NCBI GenBank assembly: GCA_028277645.1
Contig: JANQFV010000028.1
Span: forward strand, 62,001 to 126,000
Source: Phycisphaerae bacterium
GTDB taxonomy: Bacteria; Planctomycetota; Phycisphaerae; UBA1845; Fen-1342
DNA length: 64,000 nt
Direction: 5' to 3'
In this document: positions 8,503-17,492 of the stretch, piece after piece
How the letters are laid out: each line of letters begins with the position of its first letter
Position numbering within the stretch: position 1 is the stretch's first letter
The notes under the pieces: generated by a model
Told to the model about the DNA's origin: nothing
Databases searched by the model: none
Seen by the model: the letters and a program-made list of their open reading frames with translations, nothing else
Made by a program: the position numbers and the translations under genes

Positions 8503-9381
8503 ATGAACTCCCCGTTCCGCACGCACCGTTCGGCGACATTCGCGGCGTGGGTCCGCCTGTTCGGCGCCGCGATGCTCGTGCCAGCGCTTACCGGCTGCAC
8601 GTGGATGTCGTACCTCGGAACCACGGACTACGGGCGCGAACTCGGCAAGACGTTCTTCGTTGGCGGCGCGGGACCGCTAGGCAACGTGACGGGCACGATG
8701 GAAGTACCCAGGGGGCTTCGCAAGGCCGGCTATCGCGGGGCCATCGAGGTGTTCGGCTGGCAATCGGTCATCGGCGGCACGCTTCGCGACCAGATGGACC
8801 GCAAGCGGAATGAGCAACAGGCGCGCCGCCTCGCGGGACGCATACGGGCGTACATGGACGCGTATCCCGGTCGGCGCGTGAACCTGATCGGGCTCTCCGC
8901 CGGCACGGGCATCATCACCTGGGCGATCGAATCACTCCCGGAGGAATACCAGGTCGGCACCGTCGTATTCCTGGGCAGCAGCCTCTACCGCCGTTATGAC
9001 ATGACCCGCGCCATGCAACGGATCGATGGCCATCTGCACTGTTTCTATTCCGCACGGGATCGCGTGCTCCGGTTCGGATTACCGCTGGCAGGCACAGTCG
9101 ATCGCAAGACGTACACATCGAGTGCGGTGGGCTTATACGGTCTAGCCGCCCCGGCCGACGCGGACGTGACGCTGCGCAATCTGTACCGCGCCCGCCTACG
9201 TAACCATGCGTACAGACCCGAATGGCGGCGCTACGGCTATCACGGGCAGCACACCGACTGCGTGTCTCCCAGGTTCATTGCACACATCATCGGTCCGCTT
9301 TTGAATGAACCGTTGCAACCCCGAAACCGCGCTGCGCGTGTGAGGGAATCGAACGCGCACGAATCAACGGAACGACGTTGA
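8503..9381 (+). CDS. Lipoprotein with alpha/beta-hydrolase features
   Basis: A 292-residue protein starting at ATG 8503, seven bases after the BFN stop. The frame is also open upstream, but that would overlap the BFN gene. A signal peptide with lipobox LVPALTGC ends at about Cys 32, so the product is predicted to be a lipid-anchored envelope protein. The central sequence RRVNLIGLSAGTGIITWAIESL has the GxSxG-like nucleophile elbow of alpha/beta hydrolases (GLSAGTG), followed by VVFLGSSLYRRYDM. A late YHGQHTDCVS could provide a histidine. The substrate is unknown, and residues for a complete triad cannot be assigned with confidence. Confidence 0.65.
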   Translation: MNSPFRTHRSATFAAWVRLFGAAMLVPALTGCTWMSYLGTTDYGRELGKTFFVGGAGPLGNVTGTMEVPRGLRKAGYRGAIEVFGWQSVIGGTLRDQMDRKRNEQQARRLAGRIRAYMDAYPGRRVNLIGLSAGTGIITWAIESLPEEYQVGTVVFLGSSLYRRYDMTRAMQRIDGHLHCFYSARDRVLRFGLPLAGTVDRKTYTSSAVGLYGLAAPADADVTLRNLYRARLRNHAYRPEWRRYGYHGQHTDCVSPRFIAHIIGPLLNEPLQPRNRAARVRESNAHESTERR

Positions 9382-9605
9382 CTCCGTGCGCGGCGGAAGA
9401 CGATAATACTCATAGCAAGCCTGCGGCCGCGTGCAGTCTTGAAATACCTGCACCGTGCGAATGTCGTTACCAGCCACGCAGTTCGAATGTCCCCGACCGT
9501 TAGCACGCGCCGTCCGGGAATGCCGCGCAAGCCCGTCAGCCCATTCGTCGCGCGCCGTCCGGTCCATGTGGTCGGGGCTGTCCGCGATTTGATCCGGAGT
9601 CTTCG

Positions 9606-11561
9606 ATGCAAGGCCGTGCCACGGCAAACAGCTCTGGCGAACCCGACGTGAGTTCCTCGCGCGCCGACGAACGCACGCTCAGCACGACTCTCCGCGCGGC
9701 GCCAATCGGGATCGGCCTGGTCACCAATCGCATCCTCGGCTGGACGAACGATCAACTGGGACAGATGTTGGGCTATTCCGCCGAGGAGCTCGACGGGATG
9801 CCCGCGCGTACCCTCTACGAGAACGACGAGGAGTATGAGCGCGTTGGTCGCGTGAAGCACGAGCGCATCCGCGTATGCGGCAGCGGAGCCGTTGAAACGC
9901 GCATGGTGCGCAAGGACAGAGTCGCTCTCGACGTGCTCCTGAGTTCAGCAGCAATCGACCGCGATGACCTGTCAAAAGGGCTCGTGTTCACAGTGATGGA
10001 TATCACCGAACGCAAGGCGTCCATGTTGGCGCTGCGGCAAAGCGAGGAGCGGTATCGCGCGCTGGCAGACAATTACCCCAACGGAGCACTGTTCCTGCTC
10101 GACCGCGAGCTGCGCTGCATTTCGGCGAGTGGTCAGGCGCTTGCGGCGCACGGCTTGGTGCCGGAGAACGTAATCGGCCGTGGTATCGAGGAAGTGTTCG
10201 GCCCGGAAGCGCAAGACCGGGTACGCACCGCCGTTCACGCCGCCGCGACCGCGGCTGCGAGCCCCATCGAGATCCGGCTTCGACACCGCGTGTACAGCGC
10301 GCACGTCGTCCCCATTCGTAACGAACAGGGCAGCATCACCCAGGTGTGCCTGATTGCTCAGGATGTCACACAACAGCGCGCGCTCGAAGAGCAAGTCCGC
10401 CAGACGCAGAAGATGGAAGCGATCGGACAACTCGCCGGCGGGGTCGCACACGATTTCAACAACATCCTGACGGCCATTCTCGGAAACGTCGACCTGCTGG
10501 GAATGCAACTACGCAAGCGGCTCGCGGCCGACGACCCGGTCTTTGAAGTGCTGCGCCAGGCCGAGCGTTCCGGGCAGCGCGCCGCGGCGCTCACACGGCA
10601 GTTGCTGGCATTCAGCCGCAAAAGCGCTGCCCATCCGGAAGTACTCGATCCGAAAACACTGTTGGGTGATGTGGAGAAGCTACTCCGCCGTCTGATCCCC
10701 GAGAATGTGCAGCTTGTCATTGAGGTGGCCGACGACGTCGGGCACATTCACGCCGACGCCGGCCAGTTCGAGCAGGTGTTGCTGAACCTGGTGGTGAATG
10801 CCCGCGACGCGATGCCGTCGGGCGGCGTGGTGCGCGTCACGGTCGAAAACCACATCGAACAGGAGCGGCGCGACGCGCTGGCCTACAGCGCCGGTGCCGT
10901 TCGCTTCGTGCGTATCTGCGTCGAAGATACCGGACACGGCATGGACGAGGCGACGTTGGACCGCATTTTTGAGCCGTTCTTCACGACCAAGTCCGCCGGC
11001 GCGGGCACAGGACTCGGATTAGCAACGGTACAGAGCATCGTACGCGATCTGCACGGCTCCATCACTGCCGAGAGCACGCCGGACGCCGGGTCAACGTTCA
11101 CCGTCCTTCTTTCGGCCGTGGACTCCGCGCAAGAGATACGCACAGAAACAGTCGGAGCGAGCGGCGTGCTGCGCGGCCGCGAGACAGTGCTCGTCTGCGA
11201 GGATGACGCCAGCGTTCGTGACCTCATCTCTGTCGCGCTGCGCGCGAACGGCTACGATGTCCTGTCGGCAGAGCATGGGGCGAACGCCCTGCTATCCGCT
11301 GCCGAGCACGACGGACCAATTGACCTACTGATCACTGACGTCGTCATGCCCGGCATGAATGGGCGCGAACTAGTCGAACGCCTCGCGAACCAGGACTCCC
11401 GGCTGCGCGTCCTCTATATCTCGGGGTACCCCAGCGCCGTGCTGCGCGACTACGGCGTAGCGGATGCCGGCGAACAACTACTAGTCAAACCCTTCCGCTC
11501 CGAAGAGATGCTCCGCCGAGTGCGAGACCTGCTGGGCGCCGGAGCGCAAGCACGCTCCTAA
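9606..11561 (+). CDS. Hybrid sensor histidine kinase (PAS-PAS-HisKA-HATPase-REC)
   Basis: A 651-residue soluble kinase. PAS 1 spans about residues 25-145 (ending in VFTVMDITERK), and PAS 2 about 150-262. The phosphoacceptor HisKA motif is GQLAGGVAHDFNNILTAI with His near residue 282. The HATPase_c domain (about 330-510) includes QVLLNLVVNARDAMP, EDTGHGMD, FEPFFTTK and GTGLGLATV. A C-terminal receiver domain carries the acceptor Asp in LLITDVVMPGMNG near residue 578 and a PFRSEEML Lys region. No transmembrane helix is visible, so the signal is probably cytoplasmic. No output regulator is adjacent. GGAG lies just before the ATG. It precedes sdhCAB on the same strand, but a 311-base gap separates them. 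Confidence 0.93.
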   Translation: MQGRATANSSGEPDVSSSRADERTLSTTLRAAPIGIGLVTNRILGWTNDQLGQMLGYSAEELDGMPARTLYENDEEYERVGRVKHERIRVCGSGAVETRMVRKDRVALDVLLSSAAIDRDDLSKGLVFTVMDITERKASMLALRQSEERYRALADNYPNGALFLLDRELRCISASGQALAAHGLVPENVIGRGIEEVFGPEAQDRVRTAVHAAATAAASPIEIRLRHRVYSAHVVPIRNEQGSITQVCLIAQDVTQQRALEEQVRQTQKMEAIGQLAGGVAHDFNNILTAILGNVDLLGMQLRKRLAADDPVFEVLRQAERSGQRAAALTRQLLAFSRKSAAHPEVLDPKTLLGDVEKLLRRLIPENVQLVIEVADDVGHIHADAGQFEQVLLNLVVNARDAMPSGGVVRVTVENHIEQERRDALAYSAGAVRFVRICVEDTGHGMDEATLDRIFEPFFTTKSAGAGTGLGLATVQSIVRDLHGSITAESTPDAGSTFTVLLSAVDSAQEIRTETVGASGVLRGRETVLVCEDDASVRDLISVALRANGYDVLSAEHGANALLSAAEHDGPIDLLITDVVMPGMNGRELVERLANQDSRLRVLYISGYPSAVLRDYGVADAGEQLLVKPFRSEEMLRRVRDLLGAGAQARS

Positions 11562-11872
11562 GCGTCCTCTAGAGATCATTGGGCAACTCAGCGGGTGCCA
11601 CAGCGGCCGCTGTTCGGCGGACCGAGTGTCAGCGGCAGTTCCAGTTGCTACACGTTGAGGCTCGTGCGCCTCGGATGATGGCTTGTGACGGGTTTCAGCA
11701 CTTTTGCCGCCGGTGAGCATCGCGCGCGGCTTGCGGCGGGGCAATACCAGACGATATGTTCCACTTTTGCAGTCGGGAATGCGCTCGGTGGCAATGACGC
11801 GGACCCGGCCGCGAGCGGCGTGGAAGAAGACGCCGTCGTGCGAATGTCTGATCCGTAGGAGCTGCATTCGGA
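11562..11872 (+). promoter_or_regulatory. 311-base intergenic leader before sdhC
   Basis: No gene is supported here. A possible promoter is TTGCGG (11731-11736) with an 18-base spacer and TATGTT (11755-11760), about 110 bases before sdhC, but both hexamers are only partial matches. A short palindrome CAGCGGCCGCTG lies near 11603-11614 and may belong to the upstream gene's 3' end. An AGGAG near 11856 is rather far (about 12 bases) from the sdhC ATG. Confidence 0.3.
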
Positions 11873-12559
11873 ATGTTCCGCGTCGCGCGACTCTACGATT
11901 CGACGATCGGCAAGAAGATCCTGATGGCATGCACCGGCGCCGTCCTGCTGCTGTTCGTCGTGGGACACCTGATCGGTAACCTGAAGATCTTCCTCGGGCA
12001 GGCCGAGTTCGATCATTACGCCGAGTTCCTACGCGAGATGGGGGCGCCGCTGCTTCCGCACGGGGCGGGACTGTGGATCGCGCGGCTGGTGCTGCTCGGG
12101 GCGGTCGGCGTGCACATCATCAGCGCGATCCAACTGACGCTGACCAGTTGGGCAGCACGCGGCACGGCGTACCAGAAACAGGAACGGCTCGCGTTCAGCT
12201 ATGCGTCCTACACGATGCGCTGGGGCGGCGTGGTCGTTTTCTTCTACGTTCTGTACCACCTCGCGCACCTGACGTGGGGCACAGCACACCACAATTTCAC
12301 CGCATCCCCCTACAACAATGTCGTAAGCGGATTCCAGACCTGGTGGGTGGCGCTGATCTACATCGTCGCGCTCATGCCCCTTGGTCTCCACGTTTACCAC
12401 GGCATCTGGAGTGCGTGCCAGACGCTGGGCGTGAACAACCCACGGTACAACACGTGGCGCCGACCGTTCGCGGCGACAGTCGCAGCCCTGATCGTGATCG
12501 GCTATCTCTCAATTCCGGTGGCCGTGCTCGCCGGCTGGGTCACTCTGAACGAAGGCTGA
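11873..12559 (+). CDS. sdhC: Succinate dehydrogenase cytochrome b558 subunit
   Basis: A 228-residue membrane anchor of complex II, of the single-polypeptide b558 type found in Bacteroidetes, Bacillus and related groups rather than the two-subunit SdhC/SdhD type. Five hydrophobic helices are visible, with candidate haem-ligand histidines in VVGHLIGNLK, VGVHIISAIQL, VLYHLAHLTWG and GLHVYHGIWSAC. It passes electrons from succinate oxidation to the quinone pool. Nine bases separate it from sdhA and no sdhD follows, which fits the b558 class. Confidence 0.93.
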   Translation: MFRVARLYDSTIGKKILMACTGAVLLLFVVGHLIGNLKIFLGQAEFDHYAEFLREMGAPLLPHGAGLWIARLVLLGAVGVHIISAIQLTLTSWAARGTAYQKQERLAFSYASYTMRWGGVVVFFYVLYHLAHLTWGTAHHNFTASPYNNVVSGFQTWWVALIYIVALMPLGLHVYHGIWSACQTLGVNNPRYNTWRRPFAATVAALIVIGYLSIPVAVLAGWVTLNEG

Positions 12560-12568
12560 GCGAACCTC

Positions 12569-14479
12569 ATGGATCTCAACGCCAGAATTCCGTCGGGCCC
12601 CGTTCAGGAGAAATGGGACAAACACCGCTTCGAGATGAAGCTGGTCAACCCCGCCAACAAGCGCAAGTACTCCGTTATCGTCGTGGGGACAGGTCTGGCC
12701 GGCGGTGCGGCGGCCGCGACGCTTGGCGAACTCGGCTACAACGTGAAGTGCTTCACGTTCCACGACACGCCCCGCCGAGCGCACAGCATCGCCGCGCAGG
12801 GCGGCATCAACGCCGCCAAGAACTACCAGAACGACGGCGACAGCATCTATCGCCTGTTCTACGACACGGTCAAAGGCGGCGATTTCCGGGCCCGCGAGGC
12901 AAACGTGTACCGCCTGGCACAGATCAGCCTGGAGATCATCGACCAGTGCGTCGCGCAAGGCGTGCCGTTTGCTCGCGAGTACGGCGGGTATCTCGCAAAC
13001 CGCTCGTTTGGCGGCGCGCAGGTTTCGCGTACGTTCTATGCGCGCGGACAGACGGGACAGCAACTTCTGCTGGGCGCGTACCAGGCGCTGATGCGGCAGG
13101 TCGGTGCGGGCACCGTCAAGCTGTACTCGCGTACCGAGATGCTCGACGTTGTCGTCGTTAACGGTCGGGCCTGCGGCATCGTCACGCGCGACCTGGTCAC
13201 CGGCGCGCTTGAGACGCACCTGGCCGACGCAGTCGTGCTCGGCACGGGCGGCTACAGCAACGTGTTCTACTGGTCCACGAACGCCAAGGCGTGCAACACG
13301 ACCGCGATCTGGCGGGCGTATAAGCGCGGGGCCGGTTTTGCCAACCCCTGCTACACGCAGATTCATCCGACGTCGATCCCACAGAGCGACGAGCGGCAGT
13401 CTAAGCTGACGCTGATGAGCGAATCGCTGCGCAACGATGGTCGCATCTGGGTGCCGAAGAGGGCCGGCGACGATCGCCAGGCCGCGCAGATCCCTGAGGA
13501 CGAACGCGACTACTACCTCGAACGCTTCTATCCCAGCTTTGGCAACCTCACGCCGCGCGATATTGCGTCACGCCGCGCCAAGGAAGCGGTCGACAGCGGG
13601 CGCGGCATCGGCCCGCTCAAGAACGGCGTGTACCTGGACTTTGCCCATGCCATCAAGCGTCTGGGCGAGAAGACCATCTCCGAGCGGTACGGCAACCTGT
13701 TCGACATGTACGCGCGCATTACCGGTGAGAATCCCTACCAGGTGCCGATGCGCATCTACCCCGCGCCGCACTATACGATGGGCGGCCTGTGGGTGGACTA
13801 CAACCTTATGTCGACGATTCCCGGGCTATTCGTGATCGGCGAGGCGAACTTCTCCGACCACGGGGCGAATCGGTTGGGCGCGAGCGCACTAATGCAGGGG
13901 CTCGCGGACGGCTACTTCATCGTTCCCTACACCCTGGGTAACTATCTCGCTCAAGGCGCGCTCGACGAGGTCAAACGCGATGACCCCGCGGTCGCCGGCG
14001 TCGAACAGGAAGTCCGAGAGCGAATCGACCGACTGCTCAAGATCAACGGAAACGTCGCGCCCGAGGAGATTCACCGCAAGCTCGGCCTGCTGATGCTCGA
14101 CAAGTGCGGCATGGCCCGCAACAAGGCCGGGCTCGAAGAAGCGCTGGCCAAGATCCCCGTTTTGCAGGAGGAGTTCTGGTCGAGCATCCGCGTGACCGGA
14201 CAAGGCGCTGAGCTGAATCAGGCACTCGAACGAGCCGGACGCATCGCCGACTTCTTCGAACTGGCCGAGTTGATGTGCCGTGACGCGCTGGAGCGCGAGG
14301 AATCCTGCGGCGGTCACTTCCGCGAAGAACACCAAACCGAAGAGGGCGAGGCCAAACGCGACGACGAGAACTTCGCGCACGCCGCAGTCTGGGAGTACAC
14401 CGGGAATGGATCGCCACGCCGCAACGTCGAGCCGCTCGATTTCAAGGACGTACCGCCGACCCAGCGGAGCTACAAGTAA
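12569..14479 (+). CDS. sdhA: Succinate dehydrogenase flavoprotein subunit
   Basis: A 636-residue flavoprotein that oxidises succinate to fumarate at a covalently bound FAD. The N-terminal dinucleotide fold is [19 protein letters not shown], the FAD-attachment region is [20 protein letters not shown], and the catalytic region includes [10 protein letters not shown] and [21 protein letters not shown]. The C-terminal helical domain carries [14 protein letters not shown]. Its length fits the b558-associated SdhA class, whose members are larger than proteobacterial SdhA (about 590). The stop codon overlaps the sdhB start by one base (TAATG), which indicates translational coupling. Confidence 0.96.
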   Translation: MDLNARIPSGPVQEKWDKHRFEMKLVNPANKRKYSVIVVGTGLAGGAAAATLGELGYNVKCFTFHDTPRRAHSIAAQGGINAAKNYQNDGDSIYRLFYDTVKGGDFRAREANVYRLAQISLEIIDQCVAQGVPFAREYGGYLANRSFGGAQVSRTFYARGQTGQQLLLGAYQALMRQVGAGTVKLYSRTEMLDVVVVNGRACGIVTRDLVTGALETHLADAVVLGTGGYSNVFYWSTNAKACNTTAIWRAYKRGAGFANPCYTQIHPTSIPQSDERQSKLTLMSESLRNDGRIWVPKRAGDDRQAAQIPEDERDYYLERFYPSFGNLTPRDIASRRAKEAVDSGRGIGPLKNGVYLDFAHAIKRLGEKTISERYGNLFDMYARITGENPYQVPMRIYPAPHYTMGGLWVDYNLMSTIPGLFVIGEANFSDHGANRLGASALMQGLADGYFIVPYTLGNYLAQGALDEVKRDDPAVAGVEQEVRERIDRLLKINGNVAPEEIHRKLGLLMLDKCGMARNKAGLEEALAKIPVLQEEFWSSIRVTGQGAELNQALERAGRIADFFELAELMCRDALEREESCGGHFREEHQTEEGEAKRDDENFAHAAVWEYTGNGSPRRNVEPLDFKDVPPTQRSYK

Positions 14480-15231
14480 TGAAAGTGACCCTTCACGTTT
14501 GGCGACAGCCGCGTCCCGATCAACCCGGACGTTTTGTGACGTACACCGCCAACGACATCACCGACCACATGTCGTTTCTGGAGATGCTCGACGTCGTCAA
14601 CGAGGAGCTGGTCGCCAAGGATGAAGAGCCGATCCACTTCGACCACGATTGTCGTGAGGGCATTTGCGGCTCGTGTGGGATGGTGGTCAATGGCCGGCCG
14701 CACGGTCCGCAAGTCGAAGGGGCCACCTGCCAGCTCCACATGCGCAGCTTCAAGGACGGCGACGAAATCTGGATCGAACCGTGGCGGTCGAAGGCCTTTC
14801 CCGTGCTCAAAGACCTAGTGGTCGACCGCAGCGCGTTCGATCGGATTATGGCCGTCGGCGGGTTCATCTCCGTGCGCACGGGGAGTGCGCCCGACGCCAA
14901 CGCCATCCCGATCCGCAAGGAAAGCTCGGACTGGGCGTTCGACGCGGCGGCGTGTATCGGCTGTGGCGCGTGTGTGGCCGCCTGCCCCAACGCCTCGGCC
15001 ATGCTGTTCACGTCCGCCAAGATCGCCCACCTCGGCCTGCTGCCACAGGGCCAGCCCGAGCGGCTTGAACGGGCCGACCGCATGGTGGCGGAAATGGACC
15101 GGGCGGGATTCGGAAGCTGCACGAATCATGGTGCCTGCGAGAACGCCTGCCCCAAGGGAATCAGCGTCGACTGGATCGCGATGTTGAATCGCGACTTGCT
15201 CAAGGCGAAGCTGGTGGGTACGAATTCGTGA
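14479..15231 (+). CDS. sdhB: Succinate dehydrogenase iron-sulfur subunit
   Basis: A 250-residue subunit that relays electrons from FAD to the membrane anchor. The N-terminal ferredoxin-like domain binds the [2Fe-2S] cluster ([11 protein letters not shown] with a fourth Cys in GATCQLHM). The C-terminal domain has two cysteine sets for the [4Fe-4S] and [3Fe-4S] clusters ([13 protein letters not shown] and [14 protein letters not shown]). It is the last gene of the sdhCAB operon. A stem-loop at 15245-15274 lies between it and fumC. Confidence 0.96.
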   Translation: MKVTLHVWRQPRPDQPGRFVTYTANDITDHMSFLEMLDVVNEELVAKDEEPIHFDHDCREGICGSCGMVVNGRPHGPQVEGATCQLHMRSFKDGDEIWIEPWRSKAFPVLKDLVVDRSAFDRIMAVGGFISVRTGSAPDANAIPIRKESSDWAFDAAACIGCGACVAACPNASAMLFTSAKIAHLGLLPQGQPERLERADRMVAEMDRAGFGSCTNHGACENACPKGISVDWIAMLNRDLLKAKLVGTNS

Positions 15232-15244
15232 CAAAGACGACTGG

Positions 15245-15274
15245 GGAGCCCCGCCCTACCGTAGGGCTAGCTCC
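15245..15274. repeat. Near-perfect palindrome between sdhB and fumC
   Basis: GGAGC - 3 bases - GCCCTAC - 1 base - GTAGGGC - 2 bases - GCTCC: two nested stems of 5 and 7 base pairs. No T-run follows, so an intrinsic terminator is not clearly supported. The GCCCTAC/GTAGGGC core is repeated near 62874-62902, which suggests a dispersed repeat that may also act in RNA processing or attenuation between the two TCA units. Confidence 0.55.
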
Positions 15275-15318
15275 TCCTGTCGACTCTGCTCAAACGGACT
15301 AACCGAAGGACGACAACA

Positions 15319-16713
15319 ATGCCGGAAACGAGGATAGAACGGGATTCGATGGGTGAGATGGAAGTGCCGACCGCCGCGCTGTACGGCGCGTCAACGCAGC
15401 GCGCCGTGCTGAATTTTCCGGTCAGTGGCTATCGTTTCGGGCGGCGCTTCATCCGAGCGATCGGCCTGGTCAAGTTCGCCGCCGCCGAGGCCAACAAGCG
15501 GCTGGAGAAGCTCGACGCCAAGATCGGCAGCGCTATCCAGCAGGCCGCCCGCGAGGTGATCGACGGCGCACACGATGATCAATTCGTGCTCGATATCTTC
15601 CAGACCGGCTCCGGCACCAGCACGAACATGAACGCCAACGAGGTCATCGCCAATCGCGCGACACAGATCCTCGGCGGCGAGATCGGCTCCAAGAAGGTCC
15701 ACCCCAACGATCACGTCAACATGGGGCAGTCGTCCAACGACGTGATTCCGACGGCGATTCACGTTGCCGTCGTCGAAGCGCTGCACAGCGACCTGATGCC
15801 GGCGTTGCACAACCTGCGCAATGCGCTGAAGTCCAAGGCTGAGGAGTTTGACGAGATCGTCAAGATCGGCCGCACGCACCTGATGGACGCCACACCGATC
15901 CGGCTCGGGCAGGAGTTCGGCGGCTACGCCAGCCAGGTCGCCCATGCGGACCGCCGCATCATGCAGAAAATCATCATCCTGCGCGAACTACCGATCGGCG
16001 GCACCGCGGTCGGCACCGGGATTAACACCCATCCGGACTTCGCCCGGCTGGTTTGTGAGATCATCAACCACGAGACGCGCGAGTCGTTCCAGGAGGCCCC
16101 GAATCACTTCGAAGCCCAGCACGCCAAAGACACGCTGGTCGGCACCGCCGGCGTCCTCAAGGTGATCGCCGTCAGCCTGACCAAGATCGCCAACGACATT
16201 CGCCTGCTGGGCAGCGGTCCACGTTGTGGGATCGGCGAGCTCATGCTGCCCGCTACGCAGCCCGGTAGCTCGATCATGCCCGGCAAGGTGAACCCGGTGA
16301 TTTGCGAGTCCGTGCTGCAAACGTGCGCTCAAGTCGTCGGCAACGAGGCCGCGGTGACGTACGCCGGTGCCGTGCTCGGCAACCTTGACCTGCACGTCGG
16401 CATGCCGGTGATGGCGCATAACGTGCTCGAGTCCGTGCGCATTATGGGCAATGTCTGTGACGTGTTCGTCGAGAAGTGCATCGCCGGCTTGCAGGCCAAC
16501 CGCGAGCGATGTGCGGAGTTGATCGAGCAGTCCCTGGCCATGTGCACGAGTCTCGCCCCATTGATCGGATACGACCAGGCCGCCGCAATCGCCAAGGAAG
16601 CCCACGAAACGGGCAAGACCGTGCGTCAGATCGCACTGGAGAAGAAGGTCCTCGACGAGGCGCAACTCAACGCAGCGCTCGACGCGCGGACGATGACCGA
16701 ACCGCAGGCCTAG
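15319..16713 (+). CDS. fumC: Class II fumarate hydratase
   Basis: A 464-residue homotetrameric, iron-independent fumarase that hydrates fumarate to malate. Family signatures are GSGTSTNMNANEVIANRA, HPNDHVNMGQSSND, GRTHLMDATPIRLGQEFGGY and the superfamily signature GSSIMPGKVNP. The length is normal for FumC. AAGGA lies 9 bases before the ATG. It sits 87 bases after sdhB, so succinate dehydrogenase and fumarase are probably co-regulated as consecutive TCA enzymes. Close relatives (aspartase, argininosuccinate lyase) are less likely given the HPNDHVN and GRTHLMDA motifs. Confidence 0.94.
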   Translation: MPETRIERDSMGEMEVPTAALYGASTQRAVLNFPVSGYRFGRRFIRAIGLVKFAAAEANKRLEKLDAKIGSAIQQAAREVIDGAHDDQFVLDIFQTGSGTSTNMNANEVIANRATQILGGEIGSKKVHPNDHVNMGQSSNDVIPTAIHVAVVEALHSDLMPALHNLRNALKSKAEEFDEIVKIGRTHLMDATPIRLGQEFGGYASQVAHADRRIMQKIIILRELPIGGTAVGTGINTHPDFARLVCEIINHETRESFQEAPNHFEAQHAKDTLVGTAGVLKVIAVSLTKIANDIRLLGSGPRCGIGELMLPATQPGSSIMPGKVNPVICESVLQTCAQVVGNEAAVTYAGAVLGNLDLHVGMPVMAHNVLESVRIMGNVCDVFVEKCIAGLQANRERCAELIEQSLAMCTSLAPLIGYDQAAAIAKEAHETGKTVRQIALEKKVLDEAQLNAALDARTMTEPQA

Positions 16714-16802
16714 ACGCGAACGATGTGCCATTGCTCTTGCGCAGTGGCTGCGCTTCCGGAATAACCGCCAACTTCGACCGAATACAGTGTGGGAGGTGCA
16801 AC

Positions 16803-17326
16803 ATGCGCACGACACGATTCTGTCTCACGATCGCCTTTCTCATCGGAGTCGGCGGCTGCGAGGTAAACACCGGCAGCGGCCGCGGCATCCCCGGCAGCGG
16901 CGTCGCCGCCAGCGATACGCGGGAAGTACCGGCGTTTGACGAAGTACTGCTCCGCACGGCCGGCAGTCTCGAAGTCGCGATCGGCGCGTTGACTCCGCTG
17001 GAACTGCCCGGCGACGACAATCTGTTGCCGCTGATCGAAACGCGCGTCGAGGACGGGAAGCTGATCATCTCGTGCGGAGAGCGCATCGACCCGCAGACGC
17101 CGCTGAAGATGAAGACCTGCAACTTCGCGGCGCCGGCAACGTCAAAGCTGACGACCTAATCGCGGCCGAGGCAACGATAGAGATGAACGGCGTTGGCAAC
17201 GCAAGCGTACACGTCATCGACAAGCTCGACGCAACGATTAACGGCGTCGGCTCAGTCGACTACCGCGGCGATCCCGCAATTACCAAACGTATCAACGGGC
17301 TCGGCAACTTACGGCAAAGGAACTGA
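16803..17326 (+). pseudogene. DUF2807 (GIN-domain) lipoprotein, frameshifted
   Basis: The first frame (16803-17159) gives a signal peptide with lipobox IGVGGC, then DEVLLRTAGSLEVAIG and LPLIETRVEDGKLIISC, typical of the GIN (head of auto-transporter adhesin) domain. The frame then runs to an early stop. The typical continuation is found in a different frame from about 17108 to the TGA at 17326: LQLRGAGNVKADDL, EMNGVGNASVHV, INGVGSVDYRGD. The right-handed beta-helix repeat is therefore split, with the break near 17090-17110. The join also looks short by several residues, so a small deletion rather than a single-base change is likely. A GGGAGG ribosome binding site precedes the ATG. Sequencing error is the main alternative. 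Confidence 0.72.
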
Positions 17327-17357
17327 TCTCCGCGAGCGCAGTCCGACGCGCCAGACC

Positions 17358-17449
17358 GTCGTTCCGACGAGCGCAGCGAGGAGGAATCTGCTTCCGTACC
17401 GAGATCACCGACGAATCGTGTGTAGATTCCTCGCTTTGCTCGGAATGAC
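17358..17449. repeat. GTCATTCCGA-type dispersed palindromic repeat, copy 1
   Basis: The left end reads GTCGTTCCGACGAGCGCAG-CGAGGAGGAATCTGC and the right end TAGATTCCTCGCTTTGCTCGGAATGAC, which is its approximate reverse complement. The same element with the same termini recurs at 60231-60323. It lies between the broken DUF2807 gene and the 3' end of the htrA-like gene, outside coding sequence. It belongs to a widespread class of non-autonomous intergenic palindromes; no function is known from sequence. Confidence 0.75.
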
Positions 17450-17463
17450 GTCCCCCTACCTAA

Positions 17464-17485
17464 CCTCTCCCCCGAGGGGGAGAGG
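17464..17485. repeat. Short perfect hairpin (CCTCTCCCCC / GGGGGAGAGG)
   Basis: A 10-base-pair perfect stem with a two-base loop, immediately before the 3' end of the minus-strand protease gene (stop at 17493). It may serve as a bidirectional terminator-like structure, but no U-tract is evident. Its word content is close to the CCCTCCC..GGGAGGGG units inside the permease gene at 63581-63778. Confidence 0.5.
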
Positions 17486-17492
17486 AATTTCG

